Shown piece after piece: positions 32,259 to 41,910 of a stretch of DNA of 64,000 nt. This DNA is from Burkholderiales bacterium. Lineage in GTDB: Bacteria > Pseudomonadota > Gammaproteobacteria > Burkholderiales > Burkholderiaceae_C. The notes below the pieces were generated by a model that was not told the DNA's origin, did no database searches, and saw only the letters and a program-made list of their open reading frames with translations. The first letter of the stretch is position 1, and each line of letters starts with the position of its first letter. The stretch covers positions 124,001 through 188,000 of the forward strand of contig JACPOK010000033.1 of the NCBI GenBank assembly GCA_016191525.1. Direction: 5' to 3'. Both the position numbers and the translations under genes were made by a program.

Positions 32259-32987
32259 TCATGTGCGCTTCTTGTCTTCGTAGCGGGTGGCCAGCTTCAT
32301 CCACAGCACCGGCAGCGTGGTGGCGTGGTGCACGGGCACGCGCGGCAGTTCCAGCAGCGCATCGCCGGGCTGGCTGCGCGAGCGCTGGGTGGTGGTGGCC
32401 GTGGTGTAACCCGCTTCAGCCACCATGGCGGCGTGTTCCGCCCGGTAGGCGCCGTAGGGGTAGCAGAAGTGGCGCACATCGGCCTGCAGCCCGTCTTCCA
32501 GATCGCGCCGGCAGCCGGCGATTTCTTCCCGCGCGGTGGCCATGTCGGCGGCCGTCAGGTCTACGTGGTTGCGTGTATGCGCCCCCACCTCCTGCCCGCC
32601 GGCCAGCCAGGCCCTGAGTTGCCCCGCCGTCATCAGCGGCTTGGCCGGGATGCCCTTGGCGTGGTCCCACACGTTGGAGCCGCCCAGCTGGCCGCTCACC
32701 ACATAGCAGGTGGCGGAAAAGCCGTGGCGCCTGAGCACCGGCAGCGCGTGCTGCAGGTTGTTGACGTAGCCGTCGTCCAGGGTGATGCCCACCACCTTGC
32801 CGGCTTTCTCGCCGCGCAGGTAAGGCTCCAGGGCGCCCATGGACAGGCCGGTGTAGCCCAGCACTTTCAGCAGGCCCATCTGCCGCGCGAAAGACGCGGG
32901 CGAAACCACCAGGCTGCGGTAAGGCGTGCCGCGCGGCGGCGGCGCTTCGACCTGGTGATAGGTGAGGATGGGGATCGGCGGGCGCAT
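32259..32987 (-). CDS. Polysaccharide deacetylase (NodB/CE4 family)
   Basis: Protein of 242 residues with the metal-dependent carbohydrate esterase 4 motifs: TLDDGY (catalytic and metal Asp), HTRNH (metal His pair in EVGAHTRNHVDLT) and FCYPYGAYR. The N-terminus IPILTYHQV is typical of PgaB-like and LPS-associated deacetylases. No signal peptide is evident, so it may act on the cytoplasmic or membrane side on a lipid-linked sugar. It sits 10 bp after the rng stop on the same strand and before a glycosyltransferase gene. Confidence 0.88.
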   Translation of the reverse strand: MRPPIPILTYHQVEAPPPRGTPYRSLVVSPASFARQMGLLKVLGYTGLSMGALEPYLRGEKAGKVVGITLDDGYVNNLQHALPVLRRHGFSATCYVVSGQLGGSNVWDHAKGIPAKPLMTAGQLRAWLAGGQEVGAHTRNHVDLTAADMATAREEIAGCRRDLEDGLQADVRHFCYPYGAYRAEHAAMVAEAGYTTATTTQRSRSQPGDALLELPRVPVHHATTLPVLWMKLATRYEDKKRT

Positions 32988-32997
32988 CGAGACGGGG

Positions 32998-34473
32998 TTA
33001 GAGCAGCACGATATCGTACTGTTCCTGCCCCATCGCGCTCTCGGCCTGCAGCGAGATCGGCTTGCCGATGAAGTCCGACAGCCCCGCCAGGTGCTGGCTT
33101 TCCTCGTCCAGGAACAGCTCCACCACCTTGGGCGAAGCCACCACGCGGTATTCGCGCGGATTGAACTGGCGGGCCTCGCGCAATATCTCGCGCAGGATGT
33201 CGTAGCAGACGCTGCGCGCCGTCTTCAGGATGCCCTTGCCGTCGCAGGCCGGGCACGGCTCGCACAGCATGTGGGCCAGCGATTCGCGGGTGCGCTTGCG
33301 CGTCATCTCCACCAGGCCCAGCTGCGAGAAGCCGCCCGCCATGGTCTTCACGCGGTCGCGCCCCAGCTGCTTGCGGAATTCAGCCAGCACCTGCTCGCGG
33401 TGGTCCTCGCGCGCCATGTCGATGAAGTCGGCAATGATGATGCCGCCCAGGTTGCGCAGCCGCAGCTGGCGGGCGATGGCCTGCGCGGCTTCCAGGTTGG
33501 TCTTGAAGATGGTGTCGTCGAAGTTGCGCGCGCCCACGTAGCCGCCGGTGTTCACGTCCACCGTGGTGAGGGCCTCGGTCTGGTCCACGATCAGGTAGCC
33601 CCCCGACTTCAGCTCCACCCGCCGGCCCAGCGCCTTGGCGATCTCGTCGTCGATGGAGTAAAGGTCGAAGATCGGCCGCTCGCCCTTGTACAGCGCAAGG
33701 CGCGCCGCCGCCGCCGGCATGAACTCCAGGCCGAACGCCTGCAGCCCCGCGAACTGCTCCTTGCTGTCGAGCCGGATGGTCTGCGTTTCCTCGTTCACCA
33801 GGTCGCGCAGCACGCGCTGCAGCAGGCTCAGGTCCTGGTGCAGGATGGAGCCCGGCGGCAGGCGCAGCGCCGCGTCCTTGATGCGCGCCCAGGTCTTGCG
33901 CAGGTACGAGATGTCTTCGGCCAGTTCGGCGTCGGAGGCATCTTCCCCATTCGTGCGCAGGATGAAGCCGCCGCCGGGCTCGCCCACCAGCGCGGTGAGC
34001 CGGTTGCGCAGGGCCTCGCGCTGATCGGCCGGGATCTTCTGCGACACGCCCACATGGTCGTCCTGCGGCAAGAACACCAGCAGGCGGCCGGCGATGCTGA
34101 TCTGGGTGGAAAGCCGCGCGCCCTTGGTGCCGATCGGGTCCTTGATCACCTGCACCATCAGCGACTGGCCTTCGAACACCTGCTTTTCGATAGGCACCTG
34201 CGGCTGGGTGTTGCGAACGAAGCCGGGCGGCTCGCCCTCGGGCTGGCGGTGCCACACGTCGGCCACATGCAGGAAGGCGGCCCGCTCCAGGCCGATGTCG
34301 ATGAAGGCCGACTGCATGCCGGGCAGCACCCGTGCCACCTTGCCCAGGTACACATTGCCCACCAGGCCGCGCTCGAGCGTGCGCTCCACGTGCAGCTCCT
34401 GCACCGCGCCGTTTTCCACCACGGCCACCCGCGTCTCCTGCGGCGACCAGTTGATCAGGATGTCTTGCTGCAT
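32998..34473 (-). CDS. rng: Ribonuclease G
   Basis: Endoribonuclease that matures the 16S rRNA 5' end and takes part in mRNA decay. It has 491 residues. The S1 domain is at about 38-120 (GNVYLGKVARVLPGMQSAFIDIGLERAAFLH); catalytic aspartates are in TTVDVNTGGY and ADFIDM; the zinc-link cysteines are in CEPCPACDGKG. The absence of the long C-terminal scaffold separates it from RNase E. It lies 12 bp downstream of maf, a common pair. Confidence 0.94.
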   Translation of the reverse strand: MQQDILINWSPQETRVAVVENGAVQELHVERTLERGLVGNVYLGKVARVLPGMQSAFIDIGLERAAFLHVADVWHRQPEGEPPGFVRNTQPQVPIEKQVFEGQSLMVQVIKDPIGTKGARLSTQISIAGRLLVFLPQDDHVGVSQKIPADQREALRNRLTALVGEPGGGFILRTNGEDASDAELAEDISYLRKTWARIKDAALRLPPGSILHQDLSLLQRVLRDLVNEETQTIRLDSKEQFAGLQAFGLEFMPAAAARLALYKGERPIFDLYSIDDEIAKALGRRVELKSGGYLIVDQTEALTTVDVNTGGYVGARNFDDTIFKTNLEAAQAIARQLRLRNLGGIIIADFIDMAREDHREQVLAEFRKQLGRDRVKTMAGGFSQLGLVEMTRKRTRESLAHMLCEPCPACDGKGILKTARSVCYDILREILREARQFNPREYRVVASPKVVELFLDEESQHLAGLSDFIGKPISLQAESAMGQEQYDIVLL

Positions 34474-34485
34474 GTTTTCTTTTTT

Positions 34486-35088
34486 CTAGACCGCCTTGAA
34501 GCCGAATGCGCGCAGCAGCTGCGCTGTCTCGTGCATGGGCAGTCCCATGATGCCAGAGTAGGAACCGCTGATGTGCGAAATGAAGGCCGCCGCCCTGCCC
34601 TGCACCGCATAGGCGCCGGCCTTGCCCAGCGGCTCGCCGGTGGCCACATAGGCCTTGACCTGCGCGGGCGTCATGGCGGCAAAGGTCACTTTCGAATCGC
34701 TCAGCGCCGTCACGCGCTTGCGGCCCTGCTGTATCGCCACCGCAGTCAGCACGCGGTGCGTCTGCCCCGACAGTTCGCGCAGCATGCGCGCCGCGTCCTT
34801 CGCGTCTGCAGGCTTGCCGTAGATGGCCCGGCCCAGGGCCACGGTGGTGTCCGAGCACAGCACCGGCGCCACAGGCAGCCCGCGCTGCTTCAGCCGTGCC
34901 AGCGCCGCATCCAGCTTCAAGCCCGTCACCCGCTGCACATACCGCGCCGGCGCCTCGCCGCCATGCACTTCCTCAATCGATTCCGTGTCCCCGCCGGGAT
35001 CAGGCAGCAGCAGCTCGTGCCGCACACCCAGTTGCTCCAGCAGCTGCCGCCGGCGCGGGCTTTGGGAGGCGAGGTAGATGAAATTCAT
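34486..35088 (-). CDS. maf: Maf family nucleoside triphosphate pyrophosphatase
   Basis: House-cleaning pyrophosphatase of 200 residues that hydrolyses non-canonical or modified nucleoside triphosphates. The N-terminal signature YLASQSPRRRQLLEQLG, the SDTTV motif (VLCSDTTVALG) and YVATGEPLGKAGAYAVQG are all present. ATG 35088 is chosen because it places the conserved signature at residue 4. The gene is followed by rng. Its upstream region begins with a pair of inverted palindromic repeats. Confidence 0.93.
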   Translation of the reverse strand: MNFIYLASQSPRRRQLLEQLGVRHELLLPDPGGDTESIEEVHGGEAPARYVQRVTGLKLDAALARLKQRGLPVAPVLCSDTTVALGRAIYGKPADAKDAARMLRELSGQTHRVLTAVAIQQGRKRVTALSDSKVTFAAMTPAQVKAYVATGEPLGKAGAYAVQGRAAAFISHISGSYSGIMGLPMHETAQLLRAFGFKAV

Positions 35089-35103
35089 GGGCTCATCCGG
35101 AAG

Positions 35104-35195
35104 CACTGGATTCCCGCCTTCGCGGGAATGACGGCCATCGCCTGCGCGGGAAGGACAGTCAGAATCGTCATCCCCGCGAAGGCGGGGATCCAGTG
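35104..35195. repeat. Inverted pair of CGCGAAGGCGGG palindromes
   Basis: Two copies of a 30-bp palindromic unit (CACTGGATTCCCGCC...GGGAATGACG at 35104-35133 and its inverse at 35166-35195) separated by about 32 bp, forming a REP-doublet-like structure between maf and the GIY-YIG gene. The right copy overlaps the 3' end of the GIY-YIG coding region and supplies its last residues and stop. Confidence 0.85.
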
Positions 35196-35491
35196 CTCCC
35201 GAGTATTTCCGGCCAAAGATCCCGCCATTCCGGGTTCGACTCCTCGATCAACCTCAGTTTCCACAATCGCTCCCATTTCTTCAGCCGCTTCTCACGCGTG
35301 ATAGCAGCTTCCATCGTGCTATGCATCTCGTAGAACACCAGCAAGTGAACCGCGTGTTGTTCCGTGAACCCCGGCACGACACCATTCCTGTGCTGCCAGA
35401 CGCGCTGTACCAGATCGGACGTGACGCCAATGTACAGGGTGCCATTGCGCTGGCTGGCGAGGATGTAGACGGCGGGTTGTTTCTCGTCCAT
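35168..35491 (-). CDS. Small GIY-YIG nuclease-domain protein (YhbQ-like)
   Basis: Protein of 107 residues with a single GIY-YIG domain: VYILASQRNGTLYIGVTSDLVQRVWQHR at 9-36 holds both the GIY-like and YIG-like motifs and the arginine, and the glutamate lies in AAITREKRLKKWER. It belongs to the UPF0213/YhbQ-like group, whose role is unsettled. ATG 35491 is preferred over the TTG one codon before it. The last ten residues (GSTGSPPSRG) and the TGA are encoded by a CGCGAAGGCGGG palindrome, and further copies lie just upstream of the gene. Confidence 0.85.
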   Translation of the reverse strand: MDEKQPAVYILASQRNGTLYIGVTSDLVQRVWQHRNGVVPGFTEQHAVHLLVFYEMHSTMEAAITREKRLKKWERLWKLRLIEESNPEWRDLWPEILGSTGSPPSRG

Positions 35492-35502
35492 CAACCGTCA
35501 GC

Positions 35503-35610
35503 CGTCACCCCCGCGCAGGCGGGGGTCCAGTGCGTCCAGCGGAACTCGGAAGCTCTGGGTCCCCGCCTTTGCGGGGATGACGCCTTGCGTCACCTTCGCG
35601 GGGATGACGG
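35503..35610. repeat. Cluster of CGCGAAGGCGGG-type palindromes
   Basis: Three units: 35503-35532, 35555-35582 and a partial one at 35588-35610, with alternating orientation and some base changes (GCGCAGGCGGGG, GCCTTTGCGGGG). They lie between the GIY-YIG gene start and the rlmH stop, where they may act as hairpins in the mRNA. Confidence 0.8.
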
Positions 35611-35615
35611 GCATT

Positions 35616-36083
35616 TCACTCACGGTGATACGGATGATTCGCGTTGATGGACCAGGCGCGATAGAGCTGTTCGACCAGCAGCACGCGCACCATGGCGTGG
35701 GGCAAGGTGAGGTCCGACAGGCGGATGCGTTCGTGGGCGGCTTTGCGGAAAGCGGGGTCCAGGCCGTCGGGGCCGCCGATGACCAGGGCGACGTCGTCGG
35801 CTTCCAGCTGCCAGGCCTTGAGCTTGCCGGCCAGGGCCACGGTGGTGAGCGCGGTGCCGCGCTCGTCCAGCGCGACGATGCGGCAGCCTTTGGGGATGGC
35901 GGCTTCTATGCGCTCGCGCTCGGCGGCGAACAGGGTTTCAATCGTCTTGGAGCCGCGCGGCTCGGTCTTCACCGCCTTGAGTTCGACCTTCAGCTCAGGC
36001 GGGAAGCGCTTGGCGTAGTCGTCCCAGGCGGTCTGGGCCCAGTCGGGCACGCGCTGGCCCACTGCGACCACATAGAGCCTCAT
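35616..36083 (-). CDS. rlmH: 23S rRNA (pseudouridine-1915-N3)-methyltransferase RlmH
   Basis: SPOUT-class methyltransferase that modifies pseudouridine 1915 of 23S rRNA. It has 155 residues, the usual size. Conserved segments are [32 protein letters not shown] and the C-terminal pattern NHPYHRE. Its ATG overlaps the rsfS stop as ATGA, matching the common rsfS-rlmH pairing. Confidence 0.95.
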   Translation of the reverse strand: MRLYVVAVGQRVPDWAQTAWDDYAKRFPPELKVELKAVKTEPRGSKTIETLFAAERERIEAAIPKGCRIVALDERGTALTTVALAGKLKAWQLEADDVALVIGGPDGLDPAFRKAAHERIRLSDLTLPHAMVRVLLVEQLYRAWSINANHPYHRE

Positions 36084-36757
36084 TTCTTGCGGCTGGGCGC
36101 CTTGCTCGCGGTTTTCTTTGCCGGCGCCTTCTTGGCGGGCGGACGGCTGGCAGTCTTGCCCGCGGCCCGGGCGGCGCCCTTGCCCGCGCTCTTCCCCGCC
36201 GGCTTGCCCGCAACCTTCTTCGCCGGAGCGCGGGACTTCGGCTTGGCCCTGGCGTCGCGCGCTTCCTGTTCCGCCGCCTTCACCGCCGTCTTGGCCGCGC
36301 TGCTGCGGCGCAGGGTGGGCTCGGGCTTGGCCTTGCCGCCCTTCTTCGCGGGCGCGGGCGCCGGCTCGGAAGCCTGGGCCGGCTTGGCCGCGCCGAATTT
36401 CAGGCGCACGGGCTTGTCGCCCCAGATCTCTTCCAGGTGGTAGTAGGTGCGGATGGCCGGCTGCATGATGTGGGCCACGGCGGCGCCGCAGTCCACGATG
36501 ATCCATTCGCCGTTCTCTTCGCCCTCGATGCGCGGCTTGGGAAAGCCCGCTTCCTTCACGGCGTCGCGCACGCTGGAGGCCAGCGCCTTGGTCTGCCGGT
36601 TGGACGTGCCCGAGGCGATGATCACGCGCTCGAACAGCGGCGAGAGGTGCTCGGTGTTGTAAACCTCGATGTCCTGCGCCTTCACATCCTCCAGTCCGTC
36701 GACGATGGCCCGCTGGAGGCGTTGGGTGTCTTTTCTGGCTGCAGTTTCGTCGGTCAT
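36080..36757 (-). CDS. rsfS: Ribosomal silencing factor RsfS with long Lys/Ala-rich tail
   Basis: Binds ribosomal protein L14 and prevents subunit joining under nutrient limitation. Residues about 10-120 form the RsfS domain ([62 protein letters not shown]). The protein has 225 residues against the usual 105-130 because of a highly basic tail from about 125 rich in AKK, PAKK and AGK units, probably disordered and possibly nucleic-acid binding. It is coupled to rlmH and lies directly downstream of nadD. Confidence 0.93.
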   Translation of the reverse strand: MTDETAARKDTQRLQRAIVDGLEDVKAQDIEVYNTEHLSPLFERVIIASGTSNRQTKALASSVRDAVKEAGFPKPRIEGEENGEWIIVDCGAAVAHIMQPAIRTYYHLEEIWGDKPVRLKFGAAKPAQASEPAPAPAKKGGKAKPEPTLRRSSAAKTAVKAAEQEARDARAKPKSRAPAKKVAGKPAGKSAGKGAARAAGKTASRPPAKKAPAKKTASKAPSRKK

Positions 36758-37366
36758 TCAGGTGGCTTGGTAAAGGTGATGTTGGTCAATATAGCGCGCT
36801 ACGGGCCCGGGAACCAGATGGCTAACCGGCAGGCCCGCGGCGACGCGCTGGCGGATTTCGGTGGCGCTCACGGGCATGGGGGGCAGCTCGACAGGCTCAA
36901 ACTGGCCGGCGGGCAGGTTTGAGGCATCAAATGCGCCTTCAGCCCGCACTGGCCGTGCTCGGGCAGCTATGGAAATTATAGCAAGGCGGACGATCTGGTC
37001 ACTTTCGCGCCAGCCGTGCAGTGCCTCGGCCTGGTCGGCGCCGATCACCAGCACCAGCTGCGCACCGGGAAACTCGCGGCTGAGCTCGCGCAGCGTGTCC
37101 ACGGTGTAGGTGGGGCCGGAGCGCTCCAGCTCGCGGCCATCGACCACCGCGCGCGGCACGGCGCCAAAGGCCAGCCGCGCCATCGCCAGCCGATCGGTGG
37201 CGGCGGAGAGCGCCCGCGCCTTGTGCCAGGCCTGCCCTGTGGGGAAGATGCGCAGCTCATCCAGCCCCAGCTGCTCCACCGCGGCCTGGGCCAGCGCCAC
37301 ATGGGCGACGTGCGGCGGATCGAACGCGCCGCCGAACATGCCCAGGCGCCTGATCGGCCCGTTCAA
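36758..37366 (-). CDS. nadD: Nicotinate-nucleotide adenylyltransferase NadD
   Basis: Adenylates nicotinate mononucleotide in NAD synthesis. It has 202 residues. The nucleotidyltransferase motif [15 protein letters not shown] is at 9-23, followed by [17 protein letters not shown], and the C-terminal [12 protein letters not shown] corresponds to the second (ISSTxxR) motif. The start is TTG 37366, which overlaps the hemF stop as TTGA; an ATG nine codons later would remove the conserved lead-in. Residues about 128-146 ([18 protein letters not shown]) are encoded by a dispersed palindromic element in the variable region after the WRE block. Confidence 0.92.
   Translation of the reverse strand: MNGPIRRLGMFGGAFDPPHVAHVALAQAAVEQLGLDELRIFPTGQAWHKARALSAATDRLAMARLAFGAVPRAVVDGRELERSGPTYTVDTLRELSREFPGAQLVLVIGADQAEALHGWRESDQIVRLAIISIAARARPVRAEGAFDASNLPAGQFEPVELPPMPVSATEIRQRVAAGLPVSHLVPGPVARYIDQHHLYQAT
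36929..36982 (-). repeat. Dispersed GCTAY-N7-RTAGC element, copy E, inside nadD
   Basis: 54 bp on the minus strand: GCTAT, seven bases, ATAGC, then TGCCCGAGCACGGCC, a GTGCGGGCTGAAGGC arm and a short T run. It is sense and in frame in nadD. The first 35 bp closely match the intergenic copy G. Confidence 0.85.
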
Positions 37367-38280
37367 AGCCAGTCCCTGCGGACGAGAAATTTTGTGACGA
37401 GGTCATCTTCGGGCGAACCGGGCCGGGGCTCCAGCTTGTAGGCCCAGCTGGCCAGCGGCGGCATCGACATCAATATGGACTCGGTGCGCCCGCCCGACTG
37501 CAGGCCGAAGTGCGTGCCGCGGTCCCAGACCAGGTTGAACTCCACGTACCGGCCGCGCCGGTAGAGCTGGAAGTTGCGCTCGCGCTCGCCATAGGGCGTG
37601 TCCTTGCGCATGTTCAGGATGGGCAGGTAGGCGCCCAGGAACGAATCGCCGACCGAGCTCAGCATGGCCAGCCCGCCGGAAAAGCCCAGTTCGGAAAAAT
37701 CGTCAAAGAAGATGCCGCCGATGCCGCGCTGCTCGCCGCGGTGCTTCAGGCAGAAATACTCGTCGCACCAGGTCTTGAAGCGCGGGTACTTGTCGGCGCC
37801 GAAGGGGTCCAGCGCTTCCTTGCAGATGGTGTGGAAATGAACCGCGTCTTCCTCGAAGCCGTAATACGGCGTCAGGTCCATGCCGCCGCCGAACCAGAAC
37901 ACCGGCTCTCCGGTCTCGGGCGTGGCTGACAGCATTCGAACATTCATGTGCACCGTGGGCACGTAGGGGTTGCGCGGGTGGAACACCAGCGAAACGCCCA
38001 TGGCCTCGAACGGCGCGCCGGCCAGTTCAGGCCGGTGCTGGGTGGCCGAGGCCGGCAGCTGCTTGCCCTTCACATGCGAGAAGCCGCAGCCGGCCCGCTC
38101 GAACACGGCGCCGTTTTCCAGGATCTTGGTGATGCCCTCGCCCTGCAGTGGCTCGTCGGCGCTTTTCTTCCACTTGTCCGCAAGAAAAGGCTTGCTCTCC
38201 ACGCCAACGCAAGCGCCGGTGATGCGGCCCTGCAGTTCCAGCAGATAGTCGCGAACAAGGGCGGCGCGGGACAACACCAC
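37363..38280 (-). CDS. hemF: Oxygen-dependent coproporphyrinogen III oxidase HemF
   Basis: Oxidatively decarboxylates coproporphyrinogen III to protoporphyrinogen IX in haem synthesis. It has about 305 residues. Signature blocks are [42 protein letters not shown] and [34 protein letters not shown], given here piecewise. I chose GTG 38280, preceded by AGGG at a suitable distance and giving the normal family length; GTG codons at 38298 and 38277 are alternatives. It begins just after the purD stop and runs into nadD. Confidence 0.92.
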   Translation of the reverse strand: MVLSRAALVRDYLLELQGRITGACVGVESKPFLADKWKKSADEPLQGEGITKILENGAVFERAGCGFSHVKGKQLPASATQHRPELAGAPFEAMGVSLVFHPRNPYVPTVHMNVRMLSATPETGEPVFWFGGGMDLTPYYGFEEDAVHFHTICKEALDPFGADKYPRFKTWCDEYFCLKHRGEQRGIGGIFFDDFSELGFSGGLAMLSSVGDSFLGAYLPILNMRKDTPYGERERNFQLYRRGRYVEFNLVWDRGTHFGLQSGGRTESILMSMPPLASWAYKLEPRPGSPEDDLVTKFLVRRDWL

Positions 38281-38284
38281 GTCT

Positions 38285-39586
38285 TCAGCCCTGGCCACGA
38301 ATGGCGCGGTGCCCGATATCACGGCGCATCTGCATGCCGTCGAAATGGATGCCCTGCGCCACTTCATAGGCGCGGTGCTGGGCCGTCTTCACGGTATCGG
38401 CCAGCGCCGTCACACACAGCACGCGCCCGCCCGTGACCACCGTGCCACCGTCCTGCGCGGCCGTGCCGGCATGGAACACCACCGCATCTTCCGCGTCCTT
38501 GGGCAGGCCGGTGATCACGTCGCCCTTGCGCGGAGCCATGGGGTAGCCGTGCGCGGCGATGACCACGCCCAGCGCGGGGCGGCGGTCCCATTGCAGTTCC
38601 ACCTCGTCCAGCGTGCCGGAGGTGGCGGCCATCATCACGTCGTACAGGTCGCTTTTCAGCCGCATCATGATGGGCTGGGTTTCCGGGTCGCCCATGCGGC
38701 AGTTGAATTCCAGCGTCTTGACCTGGCCCTTGCCATCGATCATCAGGCCCGCGTAGAGGAAGCCGGTGAACGGGATGCCGTCTTTTTCCATGCCCTTGAT
38801 GGTGGGCAGGATGATCTCGCGCATCGCCCTGGCATGCACCTCGGGCGTGACCACCGGCGCGGGCGAATACGCGCCCATGCCGCCGGTGTTGGGGCCTTCG
38901 TCGCCGTCCAGCAGGCGCTTGTGGTCCTGGCTGGTGGCCAGTGCCGTCACATTCTTGCCGTCGCACAGCACGATGAAGCTGGCTTCCTCGCCCACCAGGA
39001 ATTCCTCGATCACCACGCGCGGCGAAGCCTTCCCATCCTCGCCGTCGTTGTGAACCACACCCAGCTTGTTGTCCAGCAGCATGAAGTCGATGGCTTCGTG
39101 CGCCTCGGCGGCCGTCATCGCCACCACCACGCCCTTGCCCGCCGCCAGGCCGTCGGCCTTCACAACGATGGGCGCGCCCTTTTTGTCCACATAGGCGTGG
39201 GCCGCCACCGCATCGATGAAGGTTTCGTATTCCGCTGTGGGAATGGCGTGGCGCTTCATGAACGCCTTGGAAAAAGCCTTGGAGCTTTCCAGCTGCGCCG
39301 CCTGCTGCGTGGGGCCGAACACCCGCAGCCCGTGCGCGCGGAACTCGTCCACCACCCCCGCCGCCAGCGGGCCCTCGGGGCCCACCACGGTGAGCTGGAT
39401 CTTTTCGGCCAGCGCCCATTCGCGCAGCGCCTGGATATCCGTGATGGGCACGTTCACCAGCCGCCCATCCAGCGCGGTGCCGCCGTTGCCGGGCGCGACG
39501 TAGACCGCCTGCACCTTGGGGGACTGGGCCAGTTTCCAGGCCAGCGCGTGTTCACGGCCGCCGCCGCCGATGACAAGGACTTTCAT
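38285..39586 (-). CDS. purD: Phosphoribosylamine-glycine ligase PurD
   Basis: ATP-grasp enzyme of the second step of purine synthesis. It has 433 residues. The N-terminus [21 protein letters not shown], the ATP-grasp loop [16 protein letters not shown], and [25 protein letters not shown] are diagnostic, as is [14 protein letters not shown]. It overlaps yebC by ATGA upstream and is followed closely by hemF. Confidence 0.97.
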   Translation of the reverse strand: MKVLVIGGGGREHALAWKLAQSPKVQAVYVAPGNGGTALDGRLVNVPITDIQALREWALAEKIQLTVVGPEGPLAAGVVDEFRAHGLRVFGPTQQAAQLESSKAFSKAFMKRHAIPTAEYETFIDAVAAHAYVDKKGAPIVVKADGLAAGKGVVVAMTAAEAHEAIDFMLLDNKLGVVHNDGEDGKASPRVVIEEFLVGEEASFIVLCDGKNVTALATSQDHKRLLDGDEGPNTGGMGAYSPAPVVTPEVHARAMREIILPTIKGMEKDGIPFTGFLYAGLMIDGKGQVKTLEFNCRMGDPETQPIMMRLKSDLYDVMMAATSGTLDEVELQWDRRPALGVVIAAHGYPMAPRKGDVITGLPKDAEDAVVFHAGTAAQDGGTVVTGGRVLCVTALADTVKTAQHRAYEVAQGIHFDGMQMRRDIGHRAIRGQG

Positions 39587-40308
39587 TGGGAGAGGTTCGC
39601 GTTGTGGAACACGTCCTGCACGTCGTCAATTTCTTCAAAGGCGTCCAGCAGGCGCTGCATCTTGGCGGATTCGTCGGGGTTCATGTCGATGGTGTTCTCT
39701 GCGCGCATGGTCACTTCGGCCAGCTCGGGTTTCAGGCCGGCGGCTTCCAGCGCGTTCTTCACGGCTTCGAATTCGGTGGGCGGGGTCAGCACCTCGATGG
39801 CGCCGTCGTCGTGGGTGATGACGTCGTCGGCGCCGGCTTCCAGCGCGACTTCCATCACCTTGTCTTCATCGGTGCCGGGCGCGAAGATCAGCTGGCCACA
39901 GTGCCTGAACTGGAAGGCCACCGAGCCGGCCGTGCCCATGCTGCCGCCGTATTTGCTGAAGGCGTGGCGCACATCGGCCACGGTGCGCACCTTGTTGTCG
40001 GTCATGGTGTCCACGATGATGGCCGCGCCGCCGATGCCGTAGCCCTCGTAGCGGATTTCCTCGTAGTGCGCGCCTTCCAGGTTGCCGGTGGCCTTGTCGA
40101 TGTTGCGCTTGACCGTGTCGATCGGCAGGTTGGCCGCCTTGGCCTTCTCAACGGCCAGCCGCAGCCGGGGGTTGATCGCCATGTCGCCGCCGCCCAGGCG
40201 TGCCGCCACCATGATTTCGCGGATGACGCGGGTCCACACCTTGCCGCGCTTTTCGTCCTGCCGGCCCTTGCGGTGTTGGATATTGGCCCATTTACTGTGT
40301 CCAGCCAC
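39583..40308 (-). CDS. yebC: YebC/PmpR family protein
   Basis: Conserved protein of 241 residues. The family has been described as a DNA-binding regulator and, more recently, as a translation factor acting on proline-rich sequences; which role applies here is not visible. The N-terminus [23 protein letters not shown] and [20 protein letters not shown] are signatures. It starts the yebC-purD unit and is divergent from the HerA-like gene across a 69-bp gap. Confidence 0.94.
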   Translation of the reverse strand: MAGHSKWANIQHRKGRQDEKRGKVWTRVIREIMVAARLGGGDMAINPRLRLAVEKAKAANLPIDTVKRNIDKATGNLEGAHYEEIRYEGYGIGGAAIIVDTMTDNKVRTVADVRHAFSKYGGSMGTAGSVAFQFRHCGQLIFAPGTDEDKVMEVALEAGADDVITHDDGAIEVLTPPTEFEAVKNALEAAGLKPELAEVTMRAENTIDMNPDESAKMQRLLDAFEEIDDVQDVFHNANLSQ

Positions 40309-40377
40309 GAAGCACCCTTCTGTCCTGATTTAATCTTGAGACCCTGATTTTACTTTTTCGCCCGAGAAGGACGCTTT

Positions 40378-41874
40378 ATGGCCGAACCCCTGCTGATCGC
40401 CAAGAACGGCGCCACCGAATGCGTGCTGCTGCCCCAGCTGGCCAACCGGCACGGCCTCGTCACCGGGGCCACGGGCACCGGCAAGACCGTGACGCTGCAA
40501 ACCCTGGCCGAAAACCTGTCGAAGATCGGCGTGCCGGTCTTCATGGCCGACATCAAGGGCGACCTGACCGGCATCACCCAGGCCGGCAGCCTGCCGCCCA
40601 AGCTGGCCGCCGTGCTGAAGGAGCGCGGCCTGCCCACGCCCGAGCCGCTGGCCTGCCCCGCCACCCTGTGGGACGTGTTCGGCGAACAGGGCCACCCGGT
40701 GCGCGCCACGGTGTCCGACATGGGCCCGCTCCTGCTGGCCCGCATGCTGGACCTGAACGAAACGCAGGCCGGCGTGCTGAACATCGTCTTCAAGATCGCC
40801 GACGACAACGGCCTGTTGCTGCTGGACCTGAAAGACCTGCGCGCCATGCTGCAGCACGTGGGCGACAACGCCAGCGAATTCACCACCAAATACGGCAACG
40901 TGAGCGCCGCCAGCGTGGGCGCCATCCAGCGCGGGCTGCTGCAGATCGAAAGCCAGGGCGGCGACAAGTTCTTCGGCGAGCCGATGCTGAACATCGCCGA
41001 CTTCATGCAGACCGTGGGCGGCAAGGGCGTGATCAACATCCTGGCCGCCGACAAGCTGATGAATTCGCCGCGGCTGTACGCCACCTTCCTCTTGTGGATG
41101 CTGTCGGAGCTGTACGAGCAGCTGCCCGAAGTGGGCGACCTGGACCAGCCCAAGCTGGTGTTCTTCTTCGACGAGGCGCATTTGCTCTTCAACGAAGCGC
41201 CCAAGGTGCTGGTGGAGCGCATCGAGCTGGTGGTGCGGCTGGTGCGCTCCAAGGGTGTGGGCGTTTATTTCGTCACGCAGAACCCGCTGGACATTCCCGA
41301 CAGCGTGCTGGCCCAGCTGGGCAACCGGGTGCAGCACGCGCTGCGCGCCTTCACCCCGCGCGACCAGAAGGCCGTGAAGGCCACGGCCGAGACCATGCGG
41401 CAAAAGCCCGGGCTGGACATTGAAACCGCGATTACCGAGCTGCAGGTGGGCGAGGCGCTGGTAAGCTTTCTTGACGCCAAGGGCCGCCCCAGCGTGACCG
41501 AGCGCGTGTTCGTGCTGCTGCCGGGCAGCCAGATCGGGGTGATCACGCCGGCCCAGCGGCAGGCGCTGGTCGCCGGCTCGCTGGTGGCGGGCGTGTACGA
41601 GAAAACCGTGGACCGCGAATCGGCCTACGAAAAACTCAGCGCACGCACCGTTTCGGCGCAGGCAGGCACGGCAGCCGCGCCCGCGGAAGCCGGCGGCGGC
41701 CTCCTGGGCGGGCTGAAAGACGTGTTGTTCGGCACCACCGGCCCGCGCGGCGGCAAGCACGAGGGCCTGGCCGAAAGCATGGCCAAGTCAGCGGTGCGCA
41801 CCATGGGCAGCACCGTGGGCCGTGAAATCATTCGTGGTGTGCTGGGCAGCATCATGGGTAGCAAGAAGCGCTGA
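40378..41874 (+). CDS. HerA-like ATPase (DUF853 family)
   Basis: FtsK/HerA-superfamily ATPase of 498 residues. Walker A is [12 protein letters not shown] near residues 30-41, Walker B is [13 protein letters not shown], and the arginine-finger region follows ([30 protein letters not shown], given as one family block). The DUF853 family is widespread and poorly characterised; a DNA translocase role is inferred from fold only. A clear site AGAAGGA precedes the ATG. The nuclease NurA that accompanies archaeal HerA is absent; the next gene downstream has a RelA/SpoT-like pattern. Confidence 0.88.
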   Translation: MAEPLLIAKNGATECVLLPQLANRHGLVTGATGTGKTVTLQTLAENLSKIGVPVFMADIKGDLTGITQAGSLPPKLAAVLKERGLPTPEPLACPATLWDVFGEQGHPVRATVSDMGPLLLARMLDLNETQAGVLNIVFKIADDNGLLLLDLKDLRAMLQHVGDNASEFTTKYGNVSAASVGAIQRGLLQIESQGGDKFFGEPMLNIADFMQTVGGKGVINILAADKLMNSPRLYATFLLWMLSELYEQLPEVGDLDQPKLVFFFDEAHLLFNEAPKVLVERIELVVRLVRSKGVGVYFVTQNPLDIPDSVLAQLGNRVQHALRAFTPRDQKAVKATAETMRQKPGLDIETAITELQVGEALVSFLDAKGRPSVTERVFVLLPGSQIGVITPAQRQALVAGSLVAGVYEKTVDRESAYEKLSARTVSAQAGTAAAPAEAGGGLLGGLKDVLFGTTGPRGGKHEGLAESMAKSAVRTMGSTVGREIIRGVLGSIMGSKKR

Positions 41875-41910
41875 ATCGGGCAACAATGCAAGTCTTAACA
41901 AGGTAGAACC

